Positions 1 to 9,142 of a stretch of DNA of 13,255 bases are shown piece after piece. This DNA comes from Bacillota bacterium. GTDB taxonomy: Bacteria > Bacillota > Bacilli > Alicyclobacillales > Alicyclobacillaceae. Made by a program: the position numbers and the translations under genes. The stretch covers positions 1 to 13,255 of the forward strand of contig JAKADF010000033.1 in the NCBI GenBank assembly GCA_021820805.1. Direction: 5' to 3'. The notes under the pieces were generated by a model. The model saw nothing but the letters and a program-made list of their open reading frames with translations, did no database searches and was not told the DNA's origin. The first letter of the stretch is position 1; each line of letters opens with the position of its first letter.

Positions 1-8
1 AAATTTTA

Positions 9-14
9 TGTCAA
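9..14 (-). promoter_or_regulatory. possible -35 box (TTGACA) for a gene left of the window
   Basis: On the minus strand these bases read TTGACA, the sigma-A consensus -35. The palindrome TAGACT-A-AGTCTA (15-27) sits immediately upstream, where an operator could be. The matching -10 would lie outside the window, so this is a suggestion only. Confidence 0.2.
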
Positions 15-48
15 TAGACTAAGTCTAAATCAATATTCATTCTGTTCA

Positions 49-83
49 TGAATAGAGACTGCCGTTTAGACAGTCTCTATTCA
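49..83 (-). terminator. 13-bp hairpin downstream of addA, without U-tract
   Basis: A perfect inverted repeat, arms 49-61 and 71-83 around a 9-base loop (62-70), lies 54 bases after the addA stop codon. No run of T follows the stem on either strand, so it is not a textbook intrinsic terminator. It could end or stabilise the addBA mRNA, or bind a protein. A second small palindrome, TAGACT-A-AGTCTA (15-27), lies just beyond it. Confidence 0.5.
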
Positions 84-136
84 ATGACTATTCGATTTCG
101 TACGCCTGCGTATACCTTCAAATGTAAGTTACACTG

Positions 137-3100
137 TTACTTTTGTACATTGTAAAAAACTTTACGAATATCCATCGGTTTGATGCGTATCGATACTCGA
201 GGCTTCACGAAATAGAGGTAAGCATCAAGCCTTTCTGTTCTTAATGTGGAACGAACTGCTGCAATATAAGCGCCAACCTGTGCTTCATATTCTTTTGCTT
301 TTTCCCCCGCAAGTGCCTCTGAAATTTGGTCTGTCTTGTAATCAACAATCAACCAGCCGTTTTCATCGCATGCTAAACAGTCGATTACGCCCTGTGCAAT
401 TACGTAACGAGAGTTCTGCAGCTCGATTCGATGGAAAAAGGGCTGTTCGCGGTATACAACAGAAGCCTTCCGAACTCGTTCGGAAATTGGTGATTGTAAC
501 CAGCCCGCAACATCTTCAACATTCACTTGCTTTGCTTCATCCTCAGTCAATTTACCATTTATACACAGTGCCTCAATGGCTTTTGAAATTTCTTGTACAC
601 TTGGTTCAGTAGAAAAATCAAGGTACTGCATTAACCTGTGAAATGCAGTTCCTGCCAGCATCGGAGAAGCTTGTGCTTCTTCTGCAAATTGCGGTTCTGA
701 TAAAAGTTTTGCAGCAGAAGCCTGTTGGACCATCTGGGTTTTTGAATTATGGCTTTGATTCGCTACCCATAAGCGTCGTAACTCTGTCGCAGAAACCTTA
801 CTTGGAATTGGTGATGAGTCAAAAGACTTGTCAACAATCTTTACTTCCATAGAGGCTTCCTGATTTTTGCATAGTTCCTGCATTGACGCTACAAGTTCTC
901 TTTCATTTTGTACATAATCTGCACCTGTCTTGACAGCAGATTCTTCCGTCAACTTCTCAACTGGCATTTCTCTTCCGTGTGGGTGATTCCAAAGCGTCAT
1001 TTGAACATGAAAATTAGCATCAATACCACTCTGCAGAACAAAATGACCAACTGACGAATCACCCTGCAGCGAACTTAGTACTATGCGACATTCTGGATGC
1101 CTAATAAACAGTGGAATGAGCCAATCGAGAAAAGTCTTTGCAGATAAAAACGATGATTTCGAAAGACGCAATTCATCGTGCCGCGAAATTAAAGCTGCGT
1201 TATCTACGATTTTGTTCACGTTGCGAGCGGATCCAACAAAAATTAACCGTTCACGTGCCCGCGTCATTGCTACATAGAGAATTCTTGCTTCTTCTGCAGC
1301 ACTCTCGCACTTTTCCAACTCTGCTATGGCGATTGATACCGCCGTTTTCCATTTTTGATTGGATTTTTGGTCATTAAAAATGGGACCAAAGCCCAAATCT
1401 CGATGCAATCCAAAACGCATTTCACCTTTATCTGTGCGAAACTGTTTCCCTAAATCGGTAAGAAAAACAATCGGAAACTCCAAACCTTTACTTCCATGGA
1501 TTGTCATAATACGTACTGAATCATCCACTTGGTCGCTTCCTTTCGAAAGCCTGGCACCAGCAGAAACCTTCTGCACTTTTACGAGATGTGATACAAAACC
1601 GAACACACCGTCAGAAGACGATTCGTCATATGCACGAGCCTCATCCAAAAAATACGACACATTTCGCTTTCGAACTTGTCCACCCTGCATGCCCGATACG
1701 TAATGCACAAAACCAGTATCAGCCAAAACCCGGTTCAAAACGGCACTTACTGGTGCCCTTCTCGCTAATCTTCTCCAGCCACTGAACATACGTGAAAATG
1801 CGCGTACAGTCTCAATTAGCTCCTCTTCTTGCCACCACTTTTCAGTTCCCTTATTTTCTTCCTTTTCACATTCTGCTTCAGGCTTAGCATGAACTACACG
1901 CATTAGTGCATCGTAGATATTACCCTTCCCTGCTGTTCGGATTTTCGCTAATTGCTCATTCGTTAAACCAATAAAAGGAGACCTTAAAAGCGTAACAAGC
2001 GGTAATTCGTGCCTTGGGTTATCAATTGTGGTAAGCAGAGCAATCAGCCATTGTATTTCGAGAGATCCATAATAACCTGAATCAGCATTGCCTGATGTTG
2101 GAATACCCATTGCTCTAAGTACAGTAAGGAAAACTGGCACACGGCCTTTAGTTGACCGAAGCAATATAACTATATCCTGATAAGACGCCTTGCGATATTC
2201 ACCAATGGTCTTATCAAGCACGAGTTCCGGGTTAACTCCATCTACTTTTCCCGTAAGTTCGAGGATTCTTTGCCCCACGACCAAAGCTTCTTTTTGCGTT
2301 GCAGAGAGATCAACCGCATTCCCATCATCGTCATCAGTCTCTGCAAATTCTTCCACCTGAAAAGTGGAGTCTTCTTCTGCATCATTATCCATTCGCTCAA
2401 TAAGATGAAACTCAATTCGATTTGTCGGCTCATCCATTTCTGGATAATCGGGGTAGCTTGCTCCAGATCTCATCTTTGCTCGTTCATCATAAGGAAAACC
2501 GGTAGCGGCTTCTGAAAACAATTGCGCAAAGATAAAGTTTACACATTCCACAATTTCTTTTCGGCTGCGATAGTTTAGAGATAGATCAATGACCTCTCCT
2601 GGGGCCGTTGTTCCAAGAGACTCGTATTGGCTGATAAAAAGCTTGGGTTCAGCCATTCGAAATCGATAGATACTTTGTTTTACATCACCAACGGTAAACA
2701 GGTTCCCTTCATCCCGGACAACCAAGCGAATCATAGCATCTTGGATAGGACTTGTATCTTGATATTCATCCACCAATAGAGCTTCAAACCGTTCCCGAAG
2801 CCTGTCGCGTTCACCAGTTCGCTCGTCCATTAACGCTTGCTTTGCAAAATGCTCTAAATCTGAAAACTGCAATTTATTAACAAGGCGTTTTGCATTTATC
2901 AACCGCCCTTTGTATTCCTCTACAAATTTGCACAATTCGTGAACTGATTCACTTTGCATAACCAAATCTGTGACAAGGGCAGTTTCACCCCTGCTTAGAA
3001 TTTCATTTAGCAGCTTGATTGTTTCGACAGATCGTTTTCGAATATCCACAATTTCATCTTTACCCACTGTTCCTGCTTTTGCCCGTGGGGATTTTAGAGA

Positions 3101-3982
3101 CAAACACGCTCGTATTTGGTTTTCCGCTGTGATTAAATCCTGGCTGGTTTCGAGTGCTGCTTTTGCTTCATGCAACAAAGCAAGCATGGTTTCTGTATTT
3201 TCTAGATATGACTCCATGCCTTCTACACCTTTTGCCAAATCCGTTGCATGTGCAAGCCCATACCTCGCATCATCTAAAAGTCTTAAAACCCAGCCATAAA
3301 ACGCAGATGCAAAAATAGAACTTTGTAAATGAACTTTATTATCGCAGGGGAACGCACCAGCAACCTCTTTTAACCACGTGATTGGATCCGGTTGGCTTTC
3401 GGAAAATGTATCAATTCTAAGGACTATAGGAAGTAATTTAAGCGGATCCGTTGCGTCAAATGTGACGAGCATTTTTTGAAAGCGCTCTTTTGAGGCAATG
3501 TCTTTGTCAGAAAGACGCTCTTCAATCATTTGGAGCGCAACTTCTTCGCGAAGTTCTTGCGCTTCCTGTTCATCAAACAGTCCAAAATTCTGATCTAGTT
3601 GAAGTGAGAGGAAATTTCTTCTGACGATATCTAGGCAAAAACTATGCAATGTAGATATCTGAGCTTGGTCGATAAGTGAGATTTGCGTTATCAACCGCCG
3701 AATAATTTGGTTCTCTTCACTGTCTTCAGCCTCTTTTAACAACTGTTCTAGCCTGACACGAATCCGCTCTTTCATTTCCGAAGCAGCAGCTTCTGTAAAT
3801 GTAACAATGAGCAGCTCGTCAACATCAATTTTAGGCTCATCAAGAATTAGAGAAATAACACGCTCGACAAGCACTGATGTTTTGCCGGACCCAGCCCCAG
3901 CTGAAACTAACACGTTGTGCCCTCTTGATAAAATCGCTCTTTGTTGGTCAATAGACCATTTTTCTAAAGTCCGACTGCTCAT
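137..3982 (-). CDS. addA: AddA, ATP-dependent helicase/nuclease subunit A
   Basis: This is the motor and nuclease subunit of the AddAB complex, which unwinds and resects double-strand breaks until Chi and prepares 3' ends for RecA. The protein has 1281 residues, slightly more than B. subtilis AddA (about 1230). SF1 helicase motifs are all visible: Walker A AGAGSGKT (28-35), Walker B LLVDEYQDTS (402-411), GDVKQSIYRFR (432-442), LNYRS (469-473), TIHGSKGLEF (827-836) and YVAMTRAR (903-910). The RecB-type nuclease follows, with H1115, D1201 in GVIDC, and D1214/K1216 in VDYKTD. An acidic, probably flexible stretch lies at about 531-556. I chose the ATG at 3982 because AGGAG (3990-3994) lies 7 bases upstream and this ATG overlaps the addB stop as ATGA; the open frame upstream to 4117 would run well inside addB. 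Helicase and nuclease centres appear intact, so the subunit should be active. Confidence 0.97.
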   Translation of the reverse strand: MSSRTLEKWSIDQQRAILSRGHNVLVSAGAGSGKTSVLVERVISLILDEPKIDVDELLIVTFTEAAASEMKERIRVRLEQLLKEAEDSEENQIIRRLITQISLIDQAQISTLHSFCLDIVRRNFLSLQLDQNFGLFDEQEAQELREEVALQMIEERLSDKDIASKERFQKMLVTFDATDPLKLLPIVLRIDTFSESQPDPITWLKEVAGAFPCDNKVHLQSSIFASAFYGWVLRLLDDARYGLAHATDLAKGVEGMESYLENTETMLALLHEAKAALETSQDLITAENQIRACLSLKSPRAKAGTVGKDEIVDIRKRSVETIKLLNEILSRGETALVTDLVMQSESVHELCKFVEEYKGRLINAKRLVNKLQFSDLEHFAKQALMDERTGERDRLRERFEALLVDEYQDTSPIQDAMIRLVVRDEGNLFTVGDVKQSIYRFRMAEPKLFISQYESLGTTAPGEVIDLSLNYRSRKEIVECVNFIFAQLFSEAATGFPYDERAKMRSGASYPDYPEMDEPTNRIEFHLIERMDNDAEEDSTFQVEEFAETDDDDGNAVDLSATQKEALVVGQRILELTGKVDGVNPELVLDKTIGEYRKASYQDIVILLRSTKGRVPVFLTVLRAMGIPTSGNADSGYYGSLEIQWLIALLTTIDNPRHELPLVTLLRSPFIGLTNEQLAKIRTAGKGNIYDALMRVVHAKPEAECEKEENKGTEKWWQEEELIETVRAFSRMFSGWRRLARRAPVSAVLNRVLADTGFVHYVSGMQGGQVRKRNVSYFLDEARAYDESSSDGVFGFVSHLVKVQKVSAGARLSKGSDQVDDSVRIMTIHGSKGLEFPIVFLTDLGKQFRTDKGEMRFGLHRDLGFGPIFNDQKSNQKWKTAVSIAIAELEKCESAAEEARILYVAMTRARERLIFVGSARNVNKIVDNAALISRHDELRLSKSSFLSAKTFLDWLIPLFIRHPECRIVLSSLQGDSSVGHFVLQSGIDANFHVQMTLWNHPHGREMPVEKLTEESAVKTGADYVQNERELVASMQELCKNQEASMEVKIVDKSFDSSPIPSKVSATELRRLWVANQSHNSKTQMVQQASAAKLLSEPQFAEEAQASPMLAGTAFHRLMQYLDFSTEPSVQEISKAIEALCINGKLTEDEAKQVNVEDVAGWLQSPISERVRKASVVYREQPFFHRIELQNSRYVIAQGVIDCLACDENGWLIVDYKTDQISEALAGEKAKEYEAQVGAYIAAVRSTLRTERLDAYLYFVKPRVSIRIKPMDIRKVFYNVQK

Positions 3983-3994
3983 TCTTCTGCTCCT
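3979..3994 (-). promoter_or_regulatory. addB/addA ATGA overlap with addA ribosome binding site
   Basis: The addA ATG (3982-3980) and addB TGA (3981-3979) share the tetranucleotide ATGA. An AGGAG Shine-Dalgarno (3990-3994) sits inside the end of addB, 7 bases before the addA ATG. This decides the addA start and suggests translational coupling, which would keep the two subunits in equal amounts. Confidence 0.9.
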
Positions 3995-6900
3995 CTCCGA
4001 TAAGGTGCCCATTTCAGAGGTATATCTGACCTTGAAAACTTCTTCAATTTTCGATATAGGTGCCCATCGTAAATCGGATCGAATTGACACAATGCTTGGA
4101 ATGGACAGTTTGAACAAGCTGTTTCTGTTTGACTTATCTTGTATGGCGATACACTTACATCACCGCTCATAATGCGAGTTGCAATGTCTTTCACATGCGC
4201 TACCCCTCTTCCGATGAGCATCTGCCACTCATCTTCAGGAAGGGCAGGCGCATGCTTAGCCAATGTTTCATTTTTGTTATAGACTTTACTAAATAACTCT
4301 GTATCCACTGAATCAAGTAGACGCTTGTCCATGGCTCCTACAATATCCTTATCTGCCGTAAAATAGCCCTTTGCACGCATTCGTTTAAGCAATTCATAAT
4401 GTGCTGTTGATTCATCTGTTGGTGTGTTCTTCAATTCCACTTTACGGGTTACGGGAATATAAAGAATTCCAACTGCTTTTGCTGTATCACCAAACAGCTC
4501 CTTGCTGTGATGCTCAATAACTGCTGCATAAACAGGAAGCTGCAGCCGCAATCCATGTTCAACTTTTGTTAAATCGATATCTAATTGGCTGCTTTTATAG
4601 TCAATAATTCTAAATGCGGAAGTTTCCCCATCTGTATATAGATCTACGCGGTCAATACGCCCGCGCAAAGAAACAACTTCTCCATCTTCAAGCGGAACAT
4701 TAAAACTAGGCAGGCTCCCATCTTCTGGAAGCCCAAATGACAATTCAACGGCGTAAGGCGCAAACAACCCGTACCGTGCATGTCGGGTCAGTGTAATCGC
4801 AGCCTCATCTAAAGATGCCAAAACCTCGTCTGCCTGCAGAAGCCGAATCGCTTCTTTATGCCACAAGATGAACTTCGGAGCCGCGATTACTCGTTCAAAA
4901 TGTTGCCTCATTGAAACAACAGCATCATCATCAGATAAGTTTCTCCAATTTTCCATATCTGACATATGCTCTTTTACAAAAGACAACAATACATCATGAA
5001 GTAATGTTCCTTTTGTCGCTGGTGTCACAACATTTGCATCTTCCGCATTGACTCTAAGTCCATATTGAACAAAGTGTTTGAATGGGCATGCCGAGAATGA
5101 TTCCAGTTGATAAACATTCATTTTAAGAGGGTTACCATATAGAGCCTTGCAAAGAGATCTATCAAGCCGCCGCTTATCATGATGATGTGTAAATCCTCGC
5201 ATTGCATCAAACAACACTTGCCTCTGTTTTTCATTTTCTGTGAACCACTCTAAGAGCGGCTTAAGTATCGGTGTTTTTTGCCCAGAGAGAGCATTTCTCA
5301 CCTGTAAAACAGCTAAGTCAAGTGCAGCATCCGGTGTCAAAATCAGAGGCTCAATTGTTCCGTCAGCACACGAACACAGTTCTTCCTCCGACTGCCATTC
5401 TAGATGCGGCAGACTGCCTTTTGTAAATAAGGACTCTACGCGCAAAAGCATAACCGACGCACGTGCGTCTCTTCCATCTGATGAAACAAGAGGGTAACTT
5501 AAAACAAGTTTGCGTCTGGCCCGCGTAAATAAATGATATATTTCACCCCTGTACGCAAGCTGTAAATCTGTACACGTATAACCAAGCGGAGTACCAAATA
5601 GTCTTTGAAATGCTAACCGTTCTTCATCTTGTAAAAGTCCAGTCGGCGAAAACCGCTTTGGAACTGCCTTGTCCGTAAGTCCCATAACAAAAACAACATC
5701 TGCAGTCCAACCATGCGCTCTTGAAAAATCCGTAACCAGAATATGATCAATCGCGGATGGAATGGACGACAACGAGACGCGTTCAATATCTGCTATTAAA
5801 ATGCGAATAATATCGTTCGTATCCATTTTTGTATTTGGAGCGACATTTGATAAATCATTGCATAAAGAGATGAGATATTGCCAAGCCTGTTCATGCAAAC
5901 TGGCTTCAAGCGGATTTTGACTTCCATCCTCATTTACCATCCAATTCGCAATTGTTTCTTTTGCATTCACTGCCTTAAACAAACTCCAAACAGCTTTTGC
6001 AACCTGTAAAGGAGTTGTAACAGGTTGGCTCATGATCTGATACAATGGCAACATATATCTAATAATTCTGTTACGATATCTTTCCGCCTTTGCATCATCT
6101 TCTTGAAGGTGAACCAAACGTCGACCATCGCCCGTTCTCGTTGCATACGCCCATGCTTTGTTTTGAAGCCATTCTTCTTTTGAATAGACTTCATACGCTC
6201 TTATGTAGGTTTCAAACCAATCCGCTTCCTCTGGTGTCAACCCGCAAAAATCTGTTTTTATCAGACGAATCATGGACAAACTAGAGAATTTTTCTCGAAT
6301 TGCCTCACAGACAGCAAGTAAGAATTTAGCTAAAGGATAGTCTGAAAGTGATGGGAACACATCTAAATTGTAGGGAATTTGATATTTTGAAAAAACCTCT
6401 TCAACATAACTGCGGTATTCCTCGATATTCGGCACCACTACAGCGATTCTGTCATGTAAGGCCAAGTTTTCTAAAGTTAGACGTTTAATTTCTCTTGCAA
6501 TTCCAGTAACCTCGAGATGAATATTTGCTGCCTTTGCAAACGTAACATCCCTTCTGCTGACTTCTGGTTTAACAGCTGCATCGCTAAACAGATTCTGCTC
6601 AATATGAAGAAGGTCAGATGAACCTTCTGAGTTTAAAACGTGATTCACTTTATTTATTACGTAAGGAATTTCTTGCGAATCACAGTCCTCGGTTAAATTA
6701 ATGAGGAACAAAAGGGAGTGAGGCATAAATACACCACTTTGATTCTTTCGTGCGTCCATCATTTCAACTAACCTTGGAGACTGTGCGATTGATGCCAAAT
6801 CTTTATGCCGAGTCCTTTGCCAAATACGGAAACCTTCATCATCCATCCACGTTGGATCGACTGGCATAGTAAACTCAGCGAATCTTGCATGACGTGCTAC

Positions 6901-7593
6901 TGATAGTGCAAATTCAGTCATTTGAGGAGACATATCCGCAAACCCGTCAAAAAATACAGTTCCATCTAGTATTGGCGTGTATTTAGGTATCATCGGCAGC
7001 ACTTCTGTTAGGAAACCCGCAGGATCAAGGAATTCCTCGGTTTCCATCGCACGGCGATAATGGACGTAAAGAATACATATATCACGTAATTTCCCAATAA
7101 GTGAGTGGCTTGGTGTCCATCTCTTCCTTTCAGACGGCTCGTCGAGAGATGCTGCTGCAACCTCAATTGCACCTTCGAGTTGTGCAATATCGACCAGATG
7201 CTCTGACAACTCATCAAATGCATTTAAAATAGTATCAAAAAATGCCATAGACGGCCGATCTCGTTTAAGAGAGTCTAGGTGAGGCAGAACATGTTGGTAA
7301 ACCGAGGCAAGCAAAAGCCGTTTACCAGTGGTATTTATCATTTTTATACTGCGGTTTCCACCAAACTGAAATATACGTTCAGCAAGTCTTCGCATAGTGA
7401 TTACTTCTGCTCGAAGGGACGTATCTAATTCATCCATCAATGCTCGTTCAGTCGTATATGCTATTTCATCTGGTACAACCCAGAAAATAGGCGACCCAAT
7501 TGGTTCTTCTTCAATGATTGAACGGATTTTTTCACATATCGCGAACGATCTGACACTCGTTGCCCGTCCTAGTGTAATTTGAATTTCTGCCAA
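3979..7593 (-). CDS. addB: AddB, ATP-dependent helicase/deoxyribonuclease subunit B
   Basis: This is the second subunit of the AddAB recombination complex: an inactive helicase-like fold that in the B. subtilis enzyme takes part in Chi recognition, plus a second nuclease domain with an iron-sulfur cluster. It has 1204 residues (B. subtilis about 1166). The C-terminal nuclease shows H866 (GTLLHDVL), E950, D981 (GRIDRVD) and D998/K1000 (IIDYKSS). The four cluster cysteines are C836, C1160, C1163 and C1169, the C...C-x2-C-x5-C spacing known from AddB. The N-terminal P-loop, GRSGSGKT in B. subtilis, is here GRATSVRS (9-16), so it lacks the invariant lysine and two glycines. Translation starts at TTG (7593), with AGGTGAG 5 bases upstream (7599-7605); the ATG at 7610 is out of frame. 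The stop overlaps the addA start by 4 bases, implying coupled translation in an addBA operon. Confidence 0.96.
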   Translation of the reverse strand: MAEIQITLGRATSVRSFAICEKIRSIIEEEPIGSPIFWVVPDEIAYTTERALMDELDTSLRAEVITMRRLAERIFQFGGNRSIKMINTTGKRLLLASVYQHVLPHLDSLKRDRPSMAFFDTILNAFDELSEHLVDIAQLEGAIEVAAASLDEPSERKRWTPSHSLIGKLRDICILYVHYRRAMETEEFLDPAGFLTEVLPMIPKYTPILDGTVFFDGFADMSPQMTEFALSVARHARFAEFTMPVDPTWMDDEGFRIWQRTRHKDLASIAQSPRLVEMMDARKNQSGVFMPHSLLFLINLTEDCDSQEIPYVINKVNHVLNSEGSSDLLHIEQNLFSDAAVKPEVSRRDVTFAKAANIHLEVTGIAREIKRLTLENLALHDRIAVVVPNIEEYRSYVEEVFSKYQIPYNLDVFPSLSDYPLAKFLLAVCEAIREKFSSLSMIRLIKTDFCGLTPEEADWFETYIRAYEVYSKEEWLQNKAWAYATRTGDGRRLVHLQEDDAKAERYRNRIIRYMLPLYQIMSQPVTTPLQVAKAVWSLFKAVNAKETIANWMVNEDGSQNPLEASLHEQAWQYLISLCNDLSNVAPNTKMDTNDIIRILIADIERVSLSSIPSAIDHILVTDFSRAHGWTADVVFVMGLTDKAVPKRFSPTGLLQDEERLAFQRLFGTPLGYTCTDLQLAYRGEIYHLFTRARRKLVLSYPLVSSDGRDARASVMLLRVESLFTKGSLPHLEWQSEEELCSCADGTIEPLILTPDAALDLAVLQVRNALSGQKTPILKPLLEWFTENEKQRQVLFDAMRGFTHHHDKRRLDRSLCKALYGNPLKMNVYQLESFSACPFKHFVQYGLRVNAEDANVVTPATKGTLLHDVLLSFVKEHMSDMENWRNLSDDDAVVSMRQHFERVIAAPKFILWHKEAIRLLQADEVLASLDEAAITLTRHARYGLFAPYAVELSFGLPEDGSLPSFNVPLEDGEVVSLRGRIDRVDLYTDGETSAFRIIDYKSSQLDIDLTKVEHGLRLQLPVYAAVIEHHSKELFGDTAKAVGILYIPVTRKVELKNTPTDESTAHYELLKRMRAKGYFTADKDIVGAMDKRLLDSVDTELFSKVYNKNETLAKHAPALPEDEWQMLIGRGVAHVKDIATRIMSGDVSVSPYKISQTETACSNCPFQALCQFDPIYDGHLYRKLKKFSRSDIPLKWAPYRRGAEE

Positions 7594-7788
7594 TCGAACT
7601 CACCTACCATATCTATTAAACTACCCCGTATATCACGCCTTACTACACTATCATACCGCGTATTTTGGGGCACTAGATTTTCATTTTTTCATTTCAAAAT
7701 TATCAATTTCAAAATTCACACTTAGCAGCACTTAGGCATATGACTGTATATCCTTTGTTCGATTTATACGGAAAGGAGTGGACGGCAT
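7594..7788. other. divergent intergenic region between addB and the MFS gene
   Basis: This 195-base AT-rich spacer must hold the promoters for addBA (leftward) and the transporter gene (rightward). For addBA the best -10 is TATGAT (minus strand, 7650-7655), but I find no good -35 at 17 bases. No convincing promoter is visible for the transporter. Two direct repeats are present: ATTTCAAAATT at 7691-7701 and 7706-7716, and CACTTAG at 7719-7725 and 7729-7735 (10-base period). Confidence 0.5.
7772..7778 (+). promoter_or_regulatory. ribosome binding site of the MFS gene
   Basis: AAAGGAG, 10 bases before the ATG at 7789. The spacing is slightly long but this is the only strong Shine-Dalgarno nearby, and it supports the ATG at 7789 as the start. 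Confidence 0.7.
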
Positions 7789-9009
7789 ATGGCTGGAGCA
7801 GTAATTTCTCATAAGGCAAAGAAACAGCCATCAGCAACACGAATTCTGGTGGTTTCTGGGCTCGGGCTTTTGTTCGACTCAATGGACATTGGGTTACTAT
7901 CCTATGTGCTTGTTTCCCTCGGAAAACTATGGCATCTGAATCCCACAACCATTGGGCTGCTAGGTAGTGTCAGTTTTGTTGGGATGGCTGTTGGATCCGC
8001 TTTCGCAGGCTCGTTTTCCGACCGTTTTGGGCGGAGAACGATGTTCATGTGGACCCTTCTGATTTACAGTATTGCGACCGGTTTAAGCGCACTTGCAATG
8101 GGCGTTGGTATCTTCTTTGTCCTACGTTTCTTCGTCGGTTTTGGACTCGGTGGCGAACTACCTGTAGCAACCACATATGTTCTTGAATCATCGAGAGAAG
8201 AGGTTCGCGGCAGACGTGTTGTTTTCCTGGAAACTTTCTATGCTCTAGGGTCACTCGTGGCTGCCATCATTTCATTCTTCGTTATTCCCTCTGTCGGATG
8301 GCGGGTCGTCTTCCTCATCGGTGCATTGCCAGCATTATATACGCTAGTGCTGCGGATTGCATTACCTGAAAGTCCGCGGTTTCAAAAACTCGATAAACGC
8401 CCTTCTCTACGCGAATCATTTTCCCTGCTTTGGGAGCAGGGGATTGCACGCAGGTCTGTTGTTACATGGATCCTCTGGTTCGTAATGAACTTCGCTTTCT
8501 ATGGTATATCACTTTGGCTGCCTTCTGTCATGGCGCTCAAAGGATATTCACTCGTTCACAGCATTGGGTACGTGCTCGTCATGACTTTAGCCCAGGTCCC
8601 GGGTTATCTGTTCGCTGCCTGGCTCGTAGAAAAATGGGGAAGAAAACGGACACTTGTACCTGCAATGATTCTTGCCGCATTCGCTGCGCTCGGGTTCGGA
8701 TTCGCACATTCCACAACATGGCTTATCGTTTTCGGCCTTTTGGAGAATTTCTTCATGCTCGCTGCATTCGCAAGCACGTACATCTTCACTGTAGAACAAT
8801 TCCCTACGCAAGCACGTGGAACCGGTATGGGCTGGGCAGCCGGATTTGGTCGTGTTGGCGGTATTATTGCACCTTACGTAACCGGTGCCTTAATTGCAGC
8901 TCACGTTTCATTCGGATTGATATTCGGTATGTTTTTCCTTGTAATATTAATTGGCTTTTTTGTCATTTTGCTGTTTGGACTTGAAACAAAGGGACAGCAT
9001 CTTAATTAA
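7789..9009 (+). CDS. MFS transporter, NiaP/YceI-like (possible niacin or aromatic-acid permease)
   Basis: This is a 406-residue major facilitator superfamily permease of the cytoplasmic membrane, with about 12 hydrophobic segments. The first helix carries LLFDSMDIG (28-35). Loop 2-3 has the MFS signature SDRFGRR (77-83), followed by GLGGELPVA (119-127), the sugar-porter-family motif PESPRF (193-198), a second loop signature EKWGRK (281-286), and EQFPTQARGTGMG (336-348). From memory the pattern, especially FD-MD and GLGGELPVA, is closest to B. subtilis YceI/NiaP, a nicotinic acid transporter. Related proteins carry aromatic acids such as benzoate, so the substrate is inferred and not shown. 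It stands alone: divergent from addBA and convergent with dus, with no NAD-synthesis gene next to it. The reading frame is intact, with an ordinary C-terminus ending LETKGQHLN. Confidence 0.85.
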   Translation: MAGAVISHKAKKQPSATRILVVSGLGLLFDSMDIGLLSYVLVSLGKLWHLNPTTIGLLGSVSFVGMAVGSAFAGSFSDRFGRRTMFMWTLLIYSIATGLSALAMGVGIFFVLRFFVGFGLGGELPVATTYVLESSREEVRGRRVVFLETFYALGSLVAAIISFFVIPSVGWRVVFLIGALPALYTLVLRIALPESPRFQKLDKRPSLRESFSLLWEQGIARRSVVTWILWFVMNFAFYGISLWLPSVMALKGYSLVHSIGYVLVMTLAQVPGYLFAAWLVEKWGRKRTLVPAMILAAFAALGFGFAHSTTWLIVFGLLENFFMLAAFASTYIFTVEQFPTQARGTGMGWAAGFGRVGGIIAPYVTGALIAAHVSFGLIFGMFFLVILIGFFVILLFGLETKGQHLN

Positions 9010-9085
9010 CCTAAACCTTGACGCTGGCTGTTAGAACCAAAACGGCTAGTGCGCTCGATCTGGGTAAAATGAGAAGTTTTGGGGA

Positions 9086-9111
9086 GAGAATCGGCAATAA
9101 AGCCGATTCTC
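9086..9111. terminator. hairpin between convergent MFS and dus genes, probable bidirectional terminator
   Basis: GAGAATCGGC (9086-9095) pairs perfectly with GCCGATTCTC (9102-9111) around the loop AATAAA. After a 2-base mismatch the stem can extend by further G-C pairs. It lies midway between the two convergent stop codons (9009 and 9143). The downstream T content is modest on both strands, so efficiency is uncertain, but position and GC-rich stem fit a shared terminator. Confidence 0.7.
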
Positions 9112-9142
9112 CTCCCATCCTTTCTAAGTTAAGCTCTTGCAC

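Noticed and set aside
1083..1785. Plus-strand ORFs opposite addA
   Set aside because: They are antisense to a well-conserved coding region and show no protein-family features; the same holds for the other antisense frames over addA, addB and the MFS gene.
3983..4117. N-terminal extension of addA giving a 1326-residue protein
   Set aside because: It would overlap addB by about 140 bases, has no ribosome binding site and adds sequence with no family counterpart; the ATG at 3982 has AGGAG and the ATGA overlap.
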